Both the position numbers and the translations under genes were made by a program. Shown one piece after another: positions 33,144-42,720 of a stretch of 64,000 nucleotides of DNA. Position 1 is the stretch's first letter; each line of letters opens with the position of its first letter. The notes beneath the pieces were generated by a model, which was not told where the DNA came from, made no database searches, and worked only from the letters and a program-made list of their open reading frames with translations. The stretch comes from Gemmatimonadota bacterium (GTDB lineage Bacteria > Gemmatimonadota > Gemmatimonadetes > Longimicrobiales > Gaopeijiaceae), in NCBI GenBank assembly GCA_022560615.1, contig JADFSR010000009.1, positions 38,733-102,732 of the forward strand, in the 5' to 3' direction.

Positions 33144-36100
33144 TTACCGTGTTCCCGCGATCGATTCCAATACCAACCTGATAAACTCGTTCACGTGCTC
33201 GGCGCCGTCGACCCACCGAGTGACGGTTACGAGATCGTGCTCACGATCGACGTAGATGATGTTCGTCGATCCGGCTCCGTTCGCATAGAATGCCGATTCG
33301 GGCGCAGCCGGCAAGCCCTCTCGCTCCGTGTTCAGCCACCACATGTAACCGTAGTTCGGTTGTATGTCGGTCGGCTCCGCAGCCATCCTGAACCAATCGC
33401 TCGAGACGAGCCTCTCCTCACCCCACACGCCGCCGCGTAGCGCGAGCAGGCCGAAGCGGGCGTGGTCGCGGGTGTCGATGATGAGACCGCCACCCCAGTG
33501 GCCGCCGCCGCTCACTGACTGCATGCGCTCGCCATCGATCTCGGTCCACGACGTTTCGTAGCCGTGCCAGCGCCACTCCGCCGAGGCGCCGATCGGGTCC
33601 ATGATCCTTTCTCTGAGCACGTCCGGCAGCGGTCGACGAAAAAGGTGGAGCAGCGAATACGCCATTAGATTGACGCGCACGTCGTTGTACTCCCAGAACG
33701 TGCCGGGCGTCTGTAGCTCACGGTCGATGCCACGCCGCCGGTCGGCTGCGTCGGGCTTTCCCCATAGAGTGCCCTCCCATTCGCTCGTCTGCTGCAGAAG
33801 GTTGTGCCAAGTGATCTGCGAATTGTGGCGGGAGGCGTATGCCCCATCGGTGACATACTCGCCGATGGGGTCGTCCAAATCTCTGATGAGCCCGTCGTCG
33901 AACGCGAGGCCCGCGACCGTGGAGAGGTAGGACTTGGTCACGGAGAACGTCATGTCCTCGCGGTCGGTGTCGCCCCACTCGGCGACGATGTAGCCGTCTT
34001 TCACGACGATGCCGTTCACGCCTCCCCGCTCGGCTGTCGGGCCGACGATCTCTTGATGCGGCAACCCCTCGAAACGCGACCGCAAATAGACACCGGGGTC
34101 GTCGGGGATCTGGGTCGTCTCGTGGGCGAGCGTGTAGTCGACGGCTTCCTGGAGCTTGATGGGATCCATGTTGAGCTCTTCGGGCGCCCGGACCTGCCAG
34201 GCGTCGCCGGGGCCGGGCACGTAGGCGGCGGAGGTCGGGGTGCTGGCCTCGTCGCCGAGACCATCGGTGACCGGCTTCGTCGACTCCTTCACCCATTTAT
34301 CGTACCAGGCCAGATACCTCTCATGTCGATCCACCTGGTACGAGGGCACTTGGATACCGTGACTCTGGCCGGGATAGACCACGAGTTGCGTCGGCACGCC
34401 CCTGCGACGGAGCGCCTGATAGAGCTGCTCGGAGTTGAGGATCGGCACGTTCCAGTCGTCCTCCCCGCCCATGATGAGCGTGGGCGTCTCGATGTCCTGC
34501 ACCTTGTTGAAGGGGCTGATGCGCTCCCACGTCTCGCGGTTGTTGTCCTCCCAGGGCAGGCCCAGCTCGGCTTCCCACTGACGCTGGTAGTGGTCGTGCC
34601 CATAGTTGGCGATGTAGAGGACCTCGCTGGCGCCGGTGATCGCACCCTGGAAACGCTTCGTCTGCGTGATCACGTAGTTGGTTAGGATACCGCCGTAAGA
34701 CCAGCCGCCCACGCCGAGCCGGTCTGGATCTGCCCAGCCCTGTTCGATCGCGTAGTCGATACCGGCCATGACGTCCTGAAAGTCCGGGTTGCCCCAGTCG
34801 GCCCAGAGCGCCGCCGAGAAGTCCTGCCCGTAGCCGGACGAGCCGCGTGGGTTCGCCCTCACCACGAGATATCCGTTCGCCGCGAAGAGCTGCGACTCGA
34901 ACTGGAACGAGTGAGCGTACTGCGACACCGGACCGCCGTGAATGCGGAGCAGCGTCGGATAACGCTGGCCCGCCACGTAGTCCGGCGGGAAGGTGACGAA
35001 GCCCTCGACCTCGGTGCCGTCCCCGGAGCGGAACTGGACGTTCTTCGTCTCCGCGACGACGACGGTCGCGAGGAAGTCGTCATTGTGGTTCGTGATGCGG
35101 GCCCGGTCGCCGCTCCCTCCAGCGTTCCCTCTGTCGACGCCAGGGACCGTGAAGATCTCGCCCGGTTGGTCGAGCGTGCTGATATGGACGGCGAACGTGC
35201 CCGCCCGCCAGTCGAATCCGGACGCCGAGAGTGGCCCAGCCACGATACGCTCCACCCCATTTCCGTTCGCCCGGATGCGCGCGATATGGTTTTCCCCCGA
35301 GTCCTCCAAGCGGAACCAGATCCACTCGCCGTCCTCCGAGAAGCGAGGGCTGCGCACGTTTCGGTCCATCTCCCTCGTCAGCAGCCGGGGCTCGCCGCCG
35401 TCGGCGGAGATCACGGCCAGATGGGTCGTCGCGTACCAGATGAGGTCCGGCCGGACGACCGTGGTGTACGCGAGCGTGCGCCCGTCGGGACTCCACGCAG
35501 GCGAGCCGTCGGAGCCCTCGTTGCTCGTCACACGCATGGGACTGTCCGTCGGCTCGCCGAGATCGGCGGACACGATCCAGATGTCCGAGTTCGAGTTGCC
35601 GTCGGGCTCCTCGGTCCGGTTCGACGCAAAAGCGATGCGGGTGCCGTCGGGGCTCCACACGCCCAACGACTCGTCCCACTCACCGGACGTCAGCTGCGTC
35701 AGCTCCCGCGAATCGATATCGAGAACGTACAGGTGCGTTTTCCGATTGCCGGTCAGGTAGCCTGTGTTGTCACGCTTGAACTGAAGGCGGTCGATCACCC
35801 ACGGATCTTGCGGCGCGTTCTCCTTCTGGTCCTCGTCCTCTTCTTCCTCCTCGGGATCGCGGATCGTGAGTAGCAGACGCGTTGCGTCCGCGGACCAACG
35901 GTATCCGCCGATGCCCTGCTCGACGTCGGTGAGCGCGAAGGCCTCGCCACCGCGTCGGTCCAGCGCCCAGACCTGGTTCTTCGCACCGTCCCGGGAGGCG
36001 GTGAAGGTGATGTAGCGCCCGTCCGGGCTCCAGCCCGGCGATCCCGCCGACTTCTCGTCAGCCGTGAGCGCGACCGCCTCGCCACCGCCGGCCGGACTCA

Positions 36101-36308
36101 TGTAGATGCGCGTGTACGACTGCTCGTCTTCCAGCGACGTGCGCGAGACCGTGTAGGCGATCCACTCCCCGTCGGGGCTCACGACGGGTGAGCCGACCCT
36201 GCGCATGAGGAACTGGTCCTCGACCTCAATGGGGCGCTTTTCCTGCGCACCCGCTACGGTCGCAGTCAGGAGAAGGGCGAGGACGGGGAGTAGGCGAGTC
36301 GGACGCAT
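33144..36308 (-). CDS. Secreted S9 prolyl-oligopeptidase fused to a beta-lactamase-fold serine hydrolase
   Basis: A 1054-residue exported fusion. Signal peptide MRPTRLLPVLALLLTATVAG, ending AQ. Residues ~25-420 are WD40-like/PD40 propeller repeats (VVSPDGEW, GWSPDGRY, VWSPDGTR, AWSPDGRT), with an acidic run at ~152-163. Residues ~430-680 are the S9 alpha/beta hydrolase: Ser537 in GVGGWSYGGILTNY, Asp617/618 in MGGEDDWNVP and His650 in YPGQSHGIQ. Residues ~715-1054 form a second complete enzyme, a class C beta-lactamase/esterase-like domain with SxxK at Ser789-Lys792 (MTFSVTKSYLSTVAG) and a mid-domain WEYNDVRVNLMAYSLL matching the YxN motif. ATG 36308 starts the signal peptide. The peptidase probably trims peptides in the periplasm; the second domain's substrate is unknown. 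Confidence 0.88.
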   Translation of the reverse strand: MRPTRLLPVLALLLTATVAGAQEKRPIEVEDQFLMRRVGSPVVSPDGEWIAYTVSRTSLEDEQSYTRIYMSPAGGGEAVALTADEKSAGSPGWSPDGRYITFTASRDGAKNQVWALDRRGGEAFALTDVEQGIGGYRWSADATRLLLTIRDPEEEEEDEDQKENAPQDPWVIDRLQFKRDNTGYLTGNRKTHLYVLDIDSRELTQLTSGEWDESLGVWSPDGTRIAFASNRTEEPDGNSNSDIWIVSADLGEPTDSPMRVTSNEGSDGSPAWSPDGRTLAYTTVVRPDLIWYATTHLAVISADGGEPRLLTREMDRNVRSPRFSEDGEWIWFRLEDSGENHIARIRANGNGVERIVAGPLSASGFDWRAGTFAVHISTLDQPGEIFTVPGVDRGNAGGSGDRARITNHNDDFLATVVVAETKNVQFRSGDGTEVEGFVTFPPDYVAGQRYPTLLRIHGGPVSQYAHSFQFESQLFAANGYLVVRANPRGSSGYGQDFSAALWADWGNPDFQDVMAGIDYAIEQGWADPDRLGVGGWSYGGILTNYVITQTKRFQGAITGASEVLYIANYGHDHYQRQWEAELGLPWEDNNRETWERISPFNKVQDIETPTLIMGGEDDWNVPILNSEQLYQALRRRGVPTQLVVYPGQSHGIQVPSYQVDRHERYLAWYDKWVKESTKPVTDGLGDEASTPTSAAYVPGPGDAWQVRAPEELNMDPIKLQEAVDYTLAHETTQIPDDPGVYLRSRFEGLPHQEIVGPTAERGGVNGIVVKDGYIVAEWGDTDREDMTFSVTKSYLSTVAGLAFDDGLIRDLDDPIGEYVTDGAYASRHNSQITWHNLLQQTSEWEGTLWGKPDAADRRRGIDRELQTPGTFWEYNDVRVNLMAYSLLHLFRRPLPDVLRERIMDPIGASAEWRWHGYETSWTEIDGERMQSVSGGGHWGGGLIIDTRDHARFGLLALRGGVWGEERLVSSDWFRMAAEPTDIQPNYGYMWWLNTEREGLPAAPESAFYANGAGSTNIIYVDREHDLVTVTRWVDGAEHVNEFIRLVLESIAGTR

Positions 36309-36397
36309 TGCTTCGATCCTCAGTGCGGTGTTCTCAAAGAAGAACCCCCAAACTGAAGCACAGCCCCCGAAGGCGAAAGCGGCTGCAGGGCTCCACG

Positions 36398-37387
36398 TCA
36401 CCCGTCCATCCCCGCCTGCTCACGCACGTAGCGAGCCGCCGCCTCGTGGGTGCCGAACCAGACATCGCCTTTCGCCTTCATGTGGGTGATGAGTCCTTCG
36501 AGCGCCACGATGCGCGAGCGGTGGCCCATGATGTGAGGGTGCATGGTCAGCAGGAACATCGTGCCCTCTTCCCACGCTCCGTCGAACTCGTCGATCCACA
36601 CCTGCATCACTTCGCGAGGCGGGCTATAGCGCGTGCCCTGGGGGTTGAAGAGCGGGGCGTCGTCGAGGATCCATTCGACAGGAAGCTCGACGATGCCCGT
36701 GGGCTGCCCGTCTTGCACCAGCTCGTACGGCCGATCGTCCGCCATCAGAGAGCTCTCGTACAGAAAGCCCATGCGACGCACGATGTCGAGTGTGTTTGCG
36801 CTGAAATTCCAGGACGGAGCGCGGTATCCGACGGGGGCTGTGCCCGTGATTTCGGTGATCGCGTCGACCGCCTGACGCAGCAACCGCTCCTCCGTGGCCG
36901 CGTCGAGCGCGGTGTTACGCTCGTGGATCCAACCGTGCACCGCGATCTCGTGCACGCCAGAGGCGTGGATCACGTCCGCCTGTTCCGGCGCGAGCTTCAA
37001 GCTCCATGCGGGGAAGAAGAAGGTCGCCGGGACCTGCTCGCGATCCATCAGATCTACCACGCGCGGCAGTGCCACGCGCGAGCCGTACTGCCCCTGCGAC
37101 AGCGGCCCTGCGCTGACCGTCCCGTCACGCAAACCCAGCACCGTCTCGTTGTCGACATCGAAGCTGAAGAGCACCGCGACCCGCGCGCCGCCCGGCCAAC
37201 TGTCGGGGTTCAGGTCCCGACCCGCGCGGACCTGGTTCACCGCGTTGCGGACCTCCTGCTCGGTCCACTCCCAAGGTGGGTCGGAGCCTGAGGATGTCTG
37301 AGAGTTGCTGGTCTCCTGACAAGCGCTGACAAGGCAGGGCAGAAGGAGTAGGGATGCGGTCGAAAACGGTGACATCGATCGGGTCAT
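36398..37387 (-). CDS. Lipoprotein polysaccharide deacetylase (CE4-like)
   Basis: A 329-residue NodB-homology deacetylase. The N-terminus is a lipoprotein signal peptide with lipobox LVSACQ (lipidated Cys), so it is membrane-anchored. The CE4 motifs are FSFDVDNET (first catalytic Asp pair), HEIAVHGWIHERN (zinc His), GYRAPSWNFSANTLDIVRRM and FLLTMHPHIMGH. It belongs to the PuuE/allantoinase-like branch where the substrate is often not a polysaccharide. Start ATG 37387 has a perfect AAGGAG six bases upstream; a GTG 18 bases earlier is less likely. It precedes the S9 fusion gene by 89 bp on the same strand. Confidence 0.83.
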   Translation of the reverse strand: MTRSMSPFSTASLLLLPCLVSACQETSNSQTSSGSDPPWEWTEQEVRNAVNQVRAGRDLNPDSWPGGARVAVLFSFDVDNETVLGLRDGTVSAGPLSQGQYGSRVALPRVVDLMDREQVPATFFFPAWSLKLAPEQADVIHASGVHEIAVHGWIHERNTALDAATEERLLRQAVDAITEITGTAPVGYRAPSWNFSANTLDIVRRMGFLYESSLMADDRPYELVQDGQPTGIVELPVEWILDDAPLFNPQGTRYSPPREVMQVWIDEFDGAWEEGTMFLLTMHPHIMGHRSRIVALEGLITHMKAKGDVWFGTHEAAARYVREQAGMDG

Positions 37388-37430
37388 GGGACGCTCCTTG
37401 CTCACGTCTGGAACAGTCGTTCGGAGATGG

Positions 37431-38354
37431 TCATTCGCAGATGGTCATCGTGCCACGGCTCACGAAGATCGCGCTTCCGCCGACCCGCACCGCCGTCGTG
37501 TCACCCGCCGCGCGGTCCGCCTCGACGTGGATGATGCTCGGCCGGCCCAGCTCGAGGCCTTGCTCGATGGTCCAGGCGAGGGACGCTTCTGAGCGGCCAT
37601 CGAGCTTGGAGAGGTAGCCACCGAGCGAGGCGGCAGCCGAGCCGGTCGCCGGGTCCTCGGGCACGCCCGAGCCCGGGGCGAACATGCGCACACGCACGTC
37701 GACGCCTTCGCCCTCGGCTTGGGGACACATCAGATACACGTGGTGAGCCCAGCCGTCCGCTAGCATCTGCGTCCAGCGCGCCATGTCGAGCACCGCGCGC
37801 CGAACCGCGTCGATGGTCCGGACCGGAATGATGTGGTACGGGAGACCGCACGAGACCATCTCGACCGGCAGGCCATCGGGACAGACGTCGGCGGCGTCCA
37901 GGCCCACCATGCGCGCCAAGTCTTCGGGGGAGTGAGGGGACGGGCGATGCTCCGGCAGCACCGCGGTCGTGAATTGGGCGAATACCGGTGTGCCGTCCTT
38001 CAAGCGGACCGCCACCGGTACCGGTCCCACGTTCTCCTCGAGCACGAACGTGAGCGAATCGTTCGCGTCCGCCCCATCCAGCCCCGCGCCTCGAGCCGCC
38101 AGGAAGATCGCCGACCCCACGGTCGGGTGACCCGCGAACGGAACCTCCCGGACCGGCGTGAAGATGCGCAAGCGAGCCGACCCCTCCGCGGTCTCCGGCG
38201 GGCCGAGGAAGACGGTCTCCGAGAGGTGCATCTCCAGCGCGATGCGCTGCATCAGGTCGGTCGGCAGGTGCGCCGCGTCAGGGAAGACCCCGAGCGGGTT
38301 GCCGCCGAACGTCCGGTCGGTGAAGACGTCGAGCGTATGGAACGGGAGTTGCAT
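37431..38354 (-). CDS. PhzF family isomerase-like protein
   Basis: A 307-residue protein with the two-lobed diaminopimelate-epimerase-like fold of PhzF. It opens with LPFHTLDVFTDRTFGGNPLG, has the catalytic Glu in EMHLSETVFLG, FTPVREVPFAGHPTVGSAIF, and the C-terminal lobe hallmark SGVPEDPATGSAAASLGGYL. PhzF proper isomerises a phenazine precursor; stand-alone homologues are mostly of unknown substrate. No phenazine genes are nearby. ATG 38354 begins the conserved region; the upstream open frame is not conserved-looking. Confidence 0.87.
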   Translation of the reverse strand: MQLPFHTLDVFTDRTFGGNPLGVFPDAAHLPTDLMQRIALEMHLSETVFLGPPETAEGSARLRIFTPVREVPFAGHPTVGSAIFLAARGAGLDGADANDSLTFVLEENVGPVPVAVRLKDGTPVFAQFTTAVLPEHRPSPHSPEDLARMVGLDAADVCPDGLPVEMVSCGLPYHIIPVRTIDAVRRAVLDMARWTQMLADGWAHHVYLMCPQAEGEGVDVRVRMFAPGSGVPEDPATGSAAASLGGYLSKLDGRSEASLAWTIEQGLELGRPSIIHVEADRAAGDTTAVRVGGSAIFVSRGTMTICE

Positions 38355-38395
38355 GTGAGCGCATCCGAAGGGACGAGGATAGGGGCTACCGGGAC

Positions 38396-40525
38396 CTACC
38401 GGGACCCCGGCAGCCCAGGCAGGCTTCTGGGATCCACGCTGGTGGACCCGTAGCGCACGACCCAATGCAGGTGGGGTCCGGTCACGCGGCCGGTCGCCCC
38501 GACACGCCCGATGGGCGTACCCGCTCGGACGGTGTCGCCCTGGGCGACGAGTTGCTCGCTCAGGTGGAAATAACCGCTCAGCAGCCCGCCACCGTGGTTG
38601 AGGTAGACGATGTTGCCCGCGAGCAGGAACTGATCGACGAGTGCGACGACGCCGCGTGATACGGCCATCACCGTGTCACCGGGCTCGCCGTCCAGGTCCA
38701 AGCCCATGTGGCGGCTGGAGATCTGTCCGTTGAACACCCGGCCGTTGCCGAAGCCGCTCGTCACGCGGGCGTCGCGGGGTAGCACGAGGTCGTCCGTCCA
38801 GAGTCGTGGAGTGCGATGTGCCAGACGCGAGACCTCCGCGGCCCGAGTGCGGTCGCGCGCGAGCCGTGCCTGCTGTGCCGAGTCCAGCGGACGTCCGAGC
38901 GCCGGAGCGACCGTGAGTCGCTCGTGTCGGTACTGCCCTGGGGAGACGGGGACGATGGGCGACAGCTCTTCCTCTCGCCCGTCTCCGTAGACGACGGTGA
39001 TGCTCGCCGTGATGCTCCCCTCCGCCTCGATGGGAACCGCTGCGAGGCTTTCGAATTCGCCACCTTCCGCGCGCTCGAAGTGCAGCGTCTCACCGGCAGC
39101 CGTTCCGCGCACGGCCGAAACGGCTTCGTCGGCGGCCGGCGTCACACGCAAGACGAACAGATGACCCTGGCCGGGTTGTTCGGGGGCCCAGGTGACGCGC
39201 ACCGCGGCCGGCGGGGCGGAGACCGTGCGAGCCATCCCCGCTTCCGCGACAACCAGCAGCAGCGCCCGCTGGATCGCGAGGTGTCCGTCCCGATTGATCC
39301 AGTACTCATCGGGCGCGTGTCCGGCCCCGCCCTCGCCGCCCCGTCCGATGGTCACGGCAGGGATGCCGAGTGAGATGGGGATGTTCGAGTCCGTTGAGGA
39401 GCGAGCGAGATAGCCCTCGACTCCGAAAAGTGCGGTGGTGGCGAGAGCCCGTTGCACCAGGGGGGTGGAGGGGTCGCCCTCTCCCGACGGGCGATCGCCG
39501 ATCTTATCGTGGTCGGCGGTGAGCGCTGGGCCGTCACGGCGCAGCGCGTTCTCCTCCTCGAGGCCGCGTCGCATCGCAGCGAGGAAGACCCCCTCGATGC
39601 GGCCGAGGCTCTCGGGGCTCTCGGAGCGCATGTCGACCTCCATCCACGCCTCGAACGGAATCGAGTTCACCGACGTGCCACCGCCGAGGCGCCCGACGTT
39701 GTAGCTCGTTCGCGGGCCGCTACGAGTGAGTGTGTCGGCGACGTCTTGGAAGTACCGTACCGCGCGGCTCATCGCGTGCGCCGGGTTCGCGAGTCCGAAG
39801 GCGCCCCAGGAATGGCCGCCAGGACCCGTGAACGTGATACGGTAGCGAACCGATCCGAGCCCCATGGTGACCAGTCGAGACAGATCGCCGCCGTCCACGT
39901 CGATCCACACGTCCGGCGCGTCCGCCCCGTCAGCGAAGAGGTGCTTCATGCCCCGCAGGTCGCCGAGGCCCTCTTCGCCCACAACGCCGACGAAGAGCAC
40001 GTCGTCTTCGGTCTCGATCCCGGCCTCCTCCAGCGCGCGCAAAACGGTGAGCACGAGCACGATGCCACGAGTGTCGTCGCCGATTCCGGGCGCGAACAGG
40101 GTATCGCCGCGCTGACGAACCGTCACGTCCGTCCCCTCGGGGAATACCGTGTCGAGGTGGCCGCCGAAGCCGATCGTCCGCTCACCGGTGCGGCCGCGGC
40201 GCAAGCCGATGACGTTGCCGACCTGGTCGGTCCATACCGAGTCCGCGCCGTACTGCTCGAGGAGCTCTGCGTAGCGCGCGCCGCGCACCTCCTCCATGAA
40301 GGGAGGTGCGGGAATTTCCGTTAGTTCGATGAGTCGCTCGAGTGACCAGTCGTCGAGATCCTCGATGCGTTGCATCGCCTCGGCGATCGCGGGCATCGCC
40401 ATGAGCGATCGGGCTTCCGACGCATATTCGGAGGACGTGGTTTGGGCGATCACAGCCGTCGGGAGCAGCACGGCGACGGTTGAGAGAATCGCGAGCGGCG
40501 TACAGTCGATCCGAACGTTGGGCAC
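38396..40525 (-). CDS. Secreted fusion of an M20 peptidase and an M23 (LytM) endopeptidase
   Basis: About 709 residues. After a signal peptide (LAILSTVAVLLPTAVIAQ), residues ~60-460 are an M20 metallopeptidase: IGFGGHLDTVFPEG (His/Asp), APGIGDDTRG (bridging Asp), FVGVVGEEGLGD (catalytic and metal Glu), then a dimerisation lobe. After a beta-rich linker, residues ~585-709 are an M23 domain with HxxxD in SSRHMGLDLDGEPG and HxH in GPHLHWVVRYG. M23 enzymes cut peptidoglycan cross-bridges; an M20 partner would trim released peptides. GTG 40525 has GGAG upstream; ATG 40552 is the alternative. It lies 41 bp upstream of the PhzF gene on the same strand. Confidence 0.85.
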   Translation of the reverse strand: MPNVRIDCTPLAILSTVAVLLPTAVIAQTTSSEYASEARSLMAMPAIAEAMQRIEDLDDWSLERLIELTEIPAPPFMEEVRGARYAELLEQYGADSVWTDQVGNVIGLRRGRTGERTIGFGGHLDTVFPEGTDVTVRQRGDTLFAPGIGDDTRGIVLVLTVLRALEEAGIETEDDVLFVGVVGEEGLGDLRGMKHLFADGADAPDVWIDVDGGDLSRLVTMGLGSVRYRITFTGPGGHSWGAFGLANPAHAMSRAVRYFQDVADTLTRSGPRTSYNVGRLGGGTSVNSIPFEAWMEVDMRSESPESLGRIEGVFLAAMRRGLEEENALRRDGPALTADHDKIGDRPSGEGDPSTPLVQRALATTALFGVEGYLARSSTDSNIPISLGIPAVTIGRGGEGGAGHAPDEYWINRDGHLAIQRALLLVVAEAGMARTVSAPPAAVRVTWAPEQPGQGHLFVLRVTPAADEAVSAVRGTAAGETLHFERAEGGEFESLAAVPIEAEGSITASITVVYGDGREEELSPIVPVSPGQYRHERLTVAPALGRPLDSAQQARLARDRTRAAEVSRLAHRTPRLWTDDLVLPRDARVTSGFGNGRVFNGQISSRHMGLDLDGEPGDTVMAVSRGVVALVDQFLLAGNIVYLNHGGGLLSGYFHLSEQLVAQGDTVRAGTPIGRVGATGRVTGPHLHWVVRYGSTSVDPRSLPGLPGSR

Positions 40526-40799
40526 TGCTTCAGCTCCGGTCTTCGGTGGCATTCCCCAGGCAACAACAATTTAGTCGGTCGTTCGCCGCCCGCGAGGCCC
40601 GGGGGGCCTCCCTGTTCGCTCTACTCCTGTCATTCGTCGCCACCACGCAGTCCGTCGGAGAGCGCTCGGACCAGGGCGATACGATCTTCCTGAAGGGGAC
40701 GTGGCCGTTCTGAGCGCGGGCCACCTGGGAGCCGGATTCCGTTAACCTTTTATGCTGAACACCCGAACGATCTGCCCACGAGGGCGTCGCAGGTATATC

Positions 40800-40835
40800 A
40801 TGCCCATTCGCATGCCCATTCGCATGCCCATTCGC
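40800..40835 (+). repeat. Triplicated 12-bp start-codon block of typA
   Basis: Three perfect tandem copies of ATGCCCATTCGC, each containing a start codon and encoding MPIR. The copy number is in frame, so changes by slippage would add or remove four N-terminal residues and one start codon without breaking the protein. Confidence 0.95.
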
Positions 40836-42671
40836 AACATCGCGATCATCGCGCACGTCGATCACGGAAAGACCACGTTGGTCGACCAGATGCTGATTCA
40901 GACCGGAGTCTTCCGAGAGGGCCAGGTCGTGCAGGAGCGGATTATGGACTCCAACCCGCTCGAGCGTGAGCGGGGGATCACCATCATAGCGAAGAACACG
41001 GCCGTGCAATGGAACGACGTGAAGATCAACATAGTCGACACGCCGGGCCACGCCGACTTCGGTGGTGAGGTCGAGCGCATCCTTCGTATGGTCGACGGTG
41101 TCGTCCTGCTCGTCGATGCGGCCGAGGGGCCGATGCCCCAGACTCGCTTCGTCACCCGCAAGGCGCTGGAGCTCGGCATTCTGCCGCTCGTGCTCATCAA
41201 CAAGGTCGACCGCGGCGATGCGCGGCCGCGCGAAGTGCACGACGAGGTGCTCGAGCTCTTCATGGACCTCGAGGCCACGGACATGCAACTCGACGCGCCG
41301 TTCCTCTATGCGGTGGGTCGCGACGGGTGGGCTGCCGAAGAAGCGGATGCCACGGGCGGGGACCTGACGCCGCTCTTCGAGAAGATCGTCTCGTACTTCC
41401 CGGCTCCCTCCGTCGATCCGGAGGGACCCTTCCAGATGCTCGTTTCCACGCTCGACTACTCCTCGTACATCGGGCGCATCGCGATCGGGCGCATCGAGCG
41501 TGGCACCGTGCGCGTCGGCGAACGCGTTGCGCTGCTCGACCTCGGCGCCGTGGGCATGGTGGAGGACCCGGCTCAGGCGGAAGAGGCCAAGGTCTCCAAG
41601 CTGTTCACGTTCAGCGGACTCGAGCGGATAGACATCGACGAAGCGTGCGCGGGCGATATCGTTGCTCTGGCCGGGCTCGATGGCGTCGAGATCGGCAAGA
41701 CCGTGACGGACCCTGAGCATCGGGAGCGTTTGCCGGGCATCGCGGTTGAGGAGCCGACGCTTTCGGTCGACTTCACGGTGAACAACTCGCCGTTTGCGGG
41801 GCGGTCGGGAAAGTTCGTGACGACCCGCCAGGTGCGGGAGCGGCTCTACAAGGAGCTCGAGCAAAACGTCTCGCTGCGCGTCGAGGACACCGAACAACCG
41901 GACACGTTCACTGTTAGCGGTCGCGGCGAGCTGCACCTCACGATCCTCATGGAGACGATGCGCCGCGAGGGGTACGAGTTCCAGGTCTCGCGGCCCCGTG
42001 TCATCACTCGGATGGACGACACGGGTCAGCTCCAAGAGCCGTACGAGGAGGCGGTCGTCGAGGTCCCCTCCGACATGGTTGGAACGGTCATCGAGAAGCT
42101 CGGCTCTCGCAAAGGCGAGATGATCGAAATGAGGCCGATGGGCGACTCGGGTACGACCCGGCTGCGCTTCCGCGTGCCCGCACGCGGACTTTTCGGGTAC
42201 CGCTCCGAGTTTCTCACGGACACGCGCGGTGAGGGTGTCCTACACCACCAGTTCCACGCCTGGGGAAAGTGGGCCGGACCGCTCAAGGGCCGCTCCCGTG
42301 GCGTGCTCGTCGCGGATCGGCTCGGCAAGTCGGTGGGCTTCGCGCTCTTCAACCTGCAGGAGCGCGCGACGATGTTCGTCGCGCCGGGCGCGGAGTGCTA
42401 CGGCGGCATGATCGTGGGGGAGAACTCGAGGACCGACGACATGGACGTGAATGTGAGCAAGGAGAAGAAGCTCACGAACATGCGCACTACGGCGTCGGAC
42501 GAGAACATCAAGCTGGAGGCGCCCCGCCAGATCACGCTCGAGCTCGCGCTCGAATTCATCGAGGACGATGAGCTTATCGAGGTCACCCCCGACGGCATCC
42601 GCCTGCGCAAGCGGGTTCTGAATTCGATCCAGCGGAAGAAGGCAGCGAAAGCGGCGAACCAGTCGGCCTAG
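40800..42671 (+). CDS. typA: GTP-binding protein TypA/BipA
   Basis: A 623-residue ribosome-associated translational GTPase. G1 is [17 protein letters not shown]2 lies in [16 protein letters not shown]3 is [15 protein letters not shown]4 is LINKVDR. EF-G-like domains follow and the BipA-specific C-terminal domain reads [40 protein letters not shown] and [20 protein letters not shown]. Length is normal. The start region is odd: the 12-base unit ATGCCCATTCGC occurs three times in tandem, so three ATGs in frame (40800, 40812, 40824) each encode MPIR. An earlier in-frame ATG at 40752 is also open. BipA supports ribosome assembly and stress adaptation. Confidence 0.93.
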   Translation: MPIRMPIRMPIRNIAIIAHVDHGKTTLVDQMLIQTGVFREGQVVQERIMDSNPLERERGITIIAKNTAVQWNDVKINIVDTPGHADFGGEVERILRMVDGVVLLVDAAEGPMPQTRFVTRKALELGILPLVLINKVDRGDARPREVHDEVLELFMDLEATDMQLDAPFLYAVGRDGWAAEEADATGGDLTPLFEKIVSYFPAPSVDPEGPFQMLVSTLDYSSYIGRIAIGRIERGTVRVGERVALLDLGAVGMVEDPAQAEEAKVSKLFTFSGLERIDIDEACAGDIVALAGLDGVEIGKTVTDPEHRERLPGIAVEEPTLSVDFTVNNSPFAGRSGKFVTTRQVRERLYKELEQNVSLRVEDTEQPDTFTVSGRGELHLTILMETMRREGYEFQVSRPRVITRMDDTGQLQEPYEEAVVEVPSDMVGTVIEKLGSRKGEMIEMRPMGDSGTTRLRFRVPARGLFGYRSEFLTDTRGEGVLHHQFHAWGKWAGPLKGRSRGVLVADRLGKSVGFALFNLQERATMFVAPGAECYGGMIVGENSRTDDMDVNVSKEKKLTNMRTTASDENIKLEAPRQITLELALEFIEDDELIEVTPDGIRLRKRVLNSIQRKKAAKAANQSA

Positions 42672-42720
42672 CTCGTAGCCGGGACGGTTCGGGCGCGACG
42701 GTCGTCAGCCGGTGCGTGGC

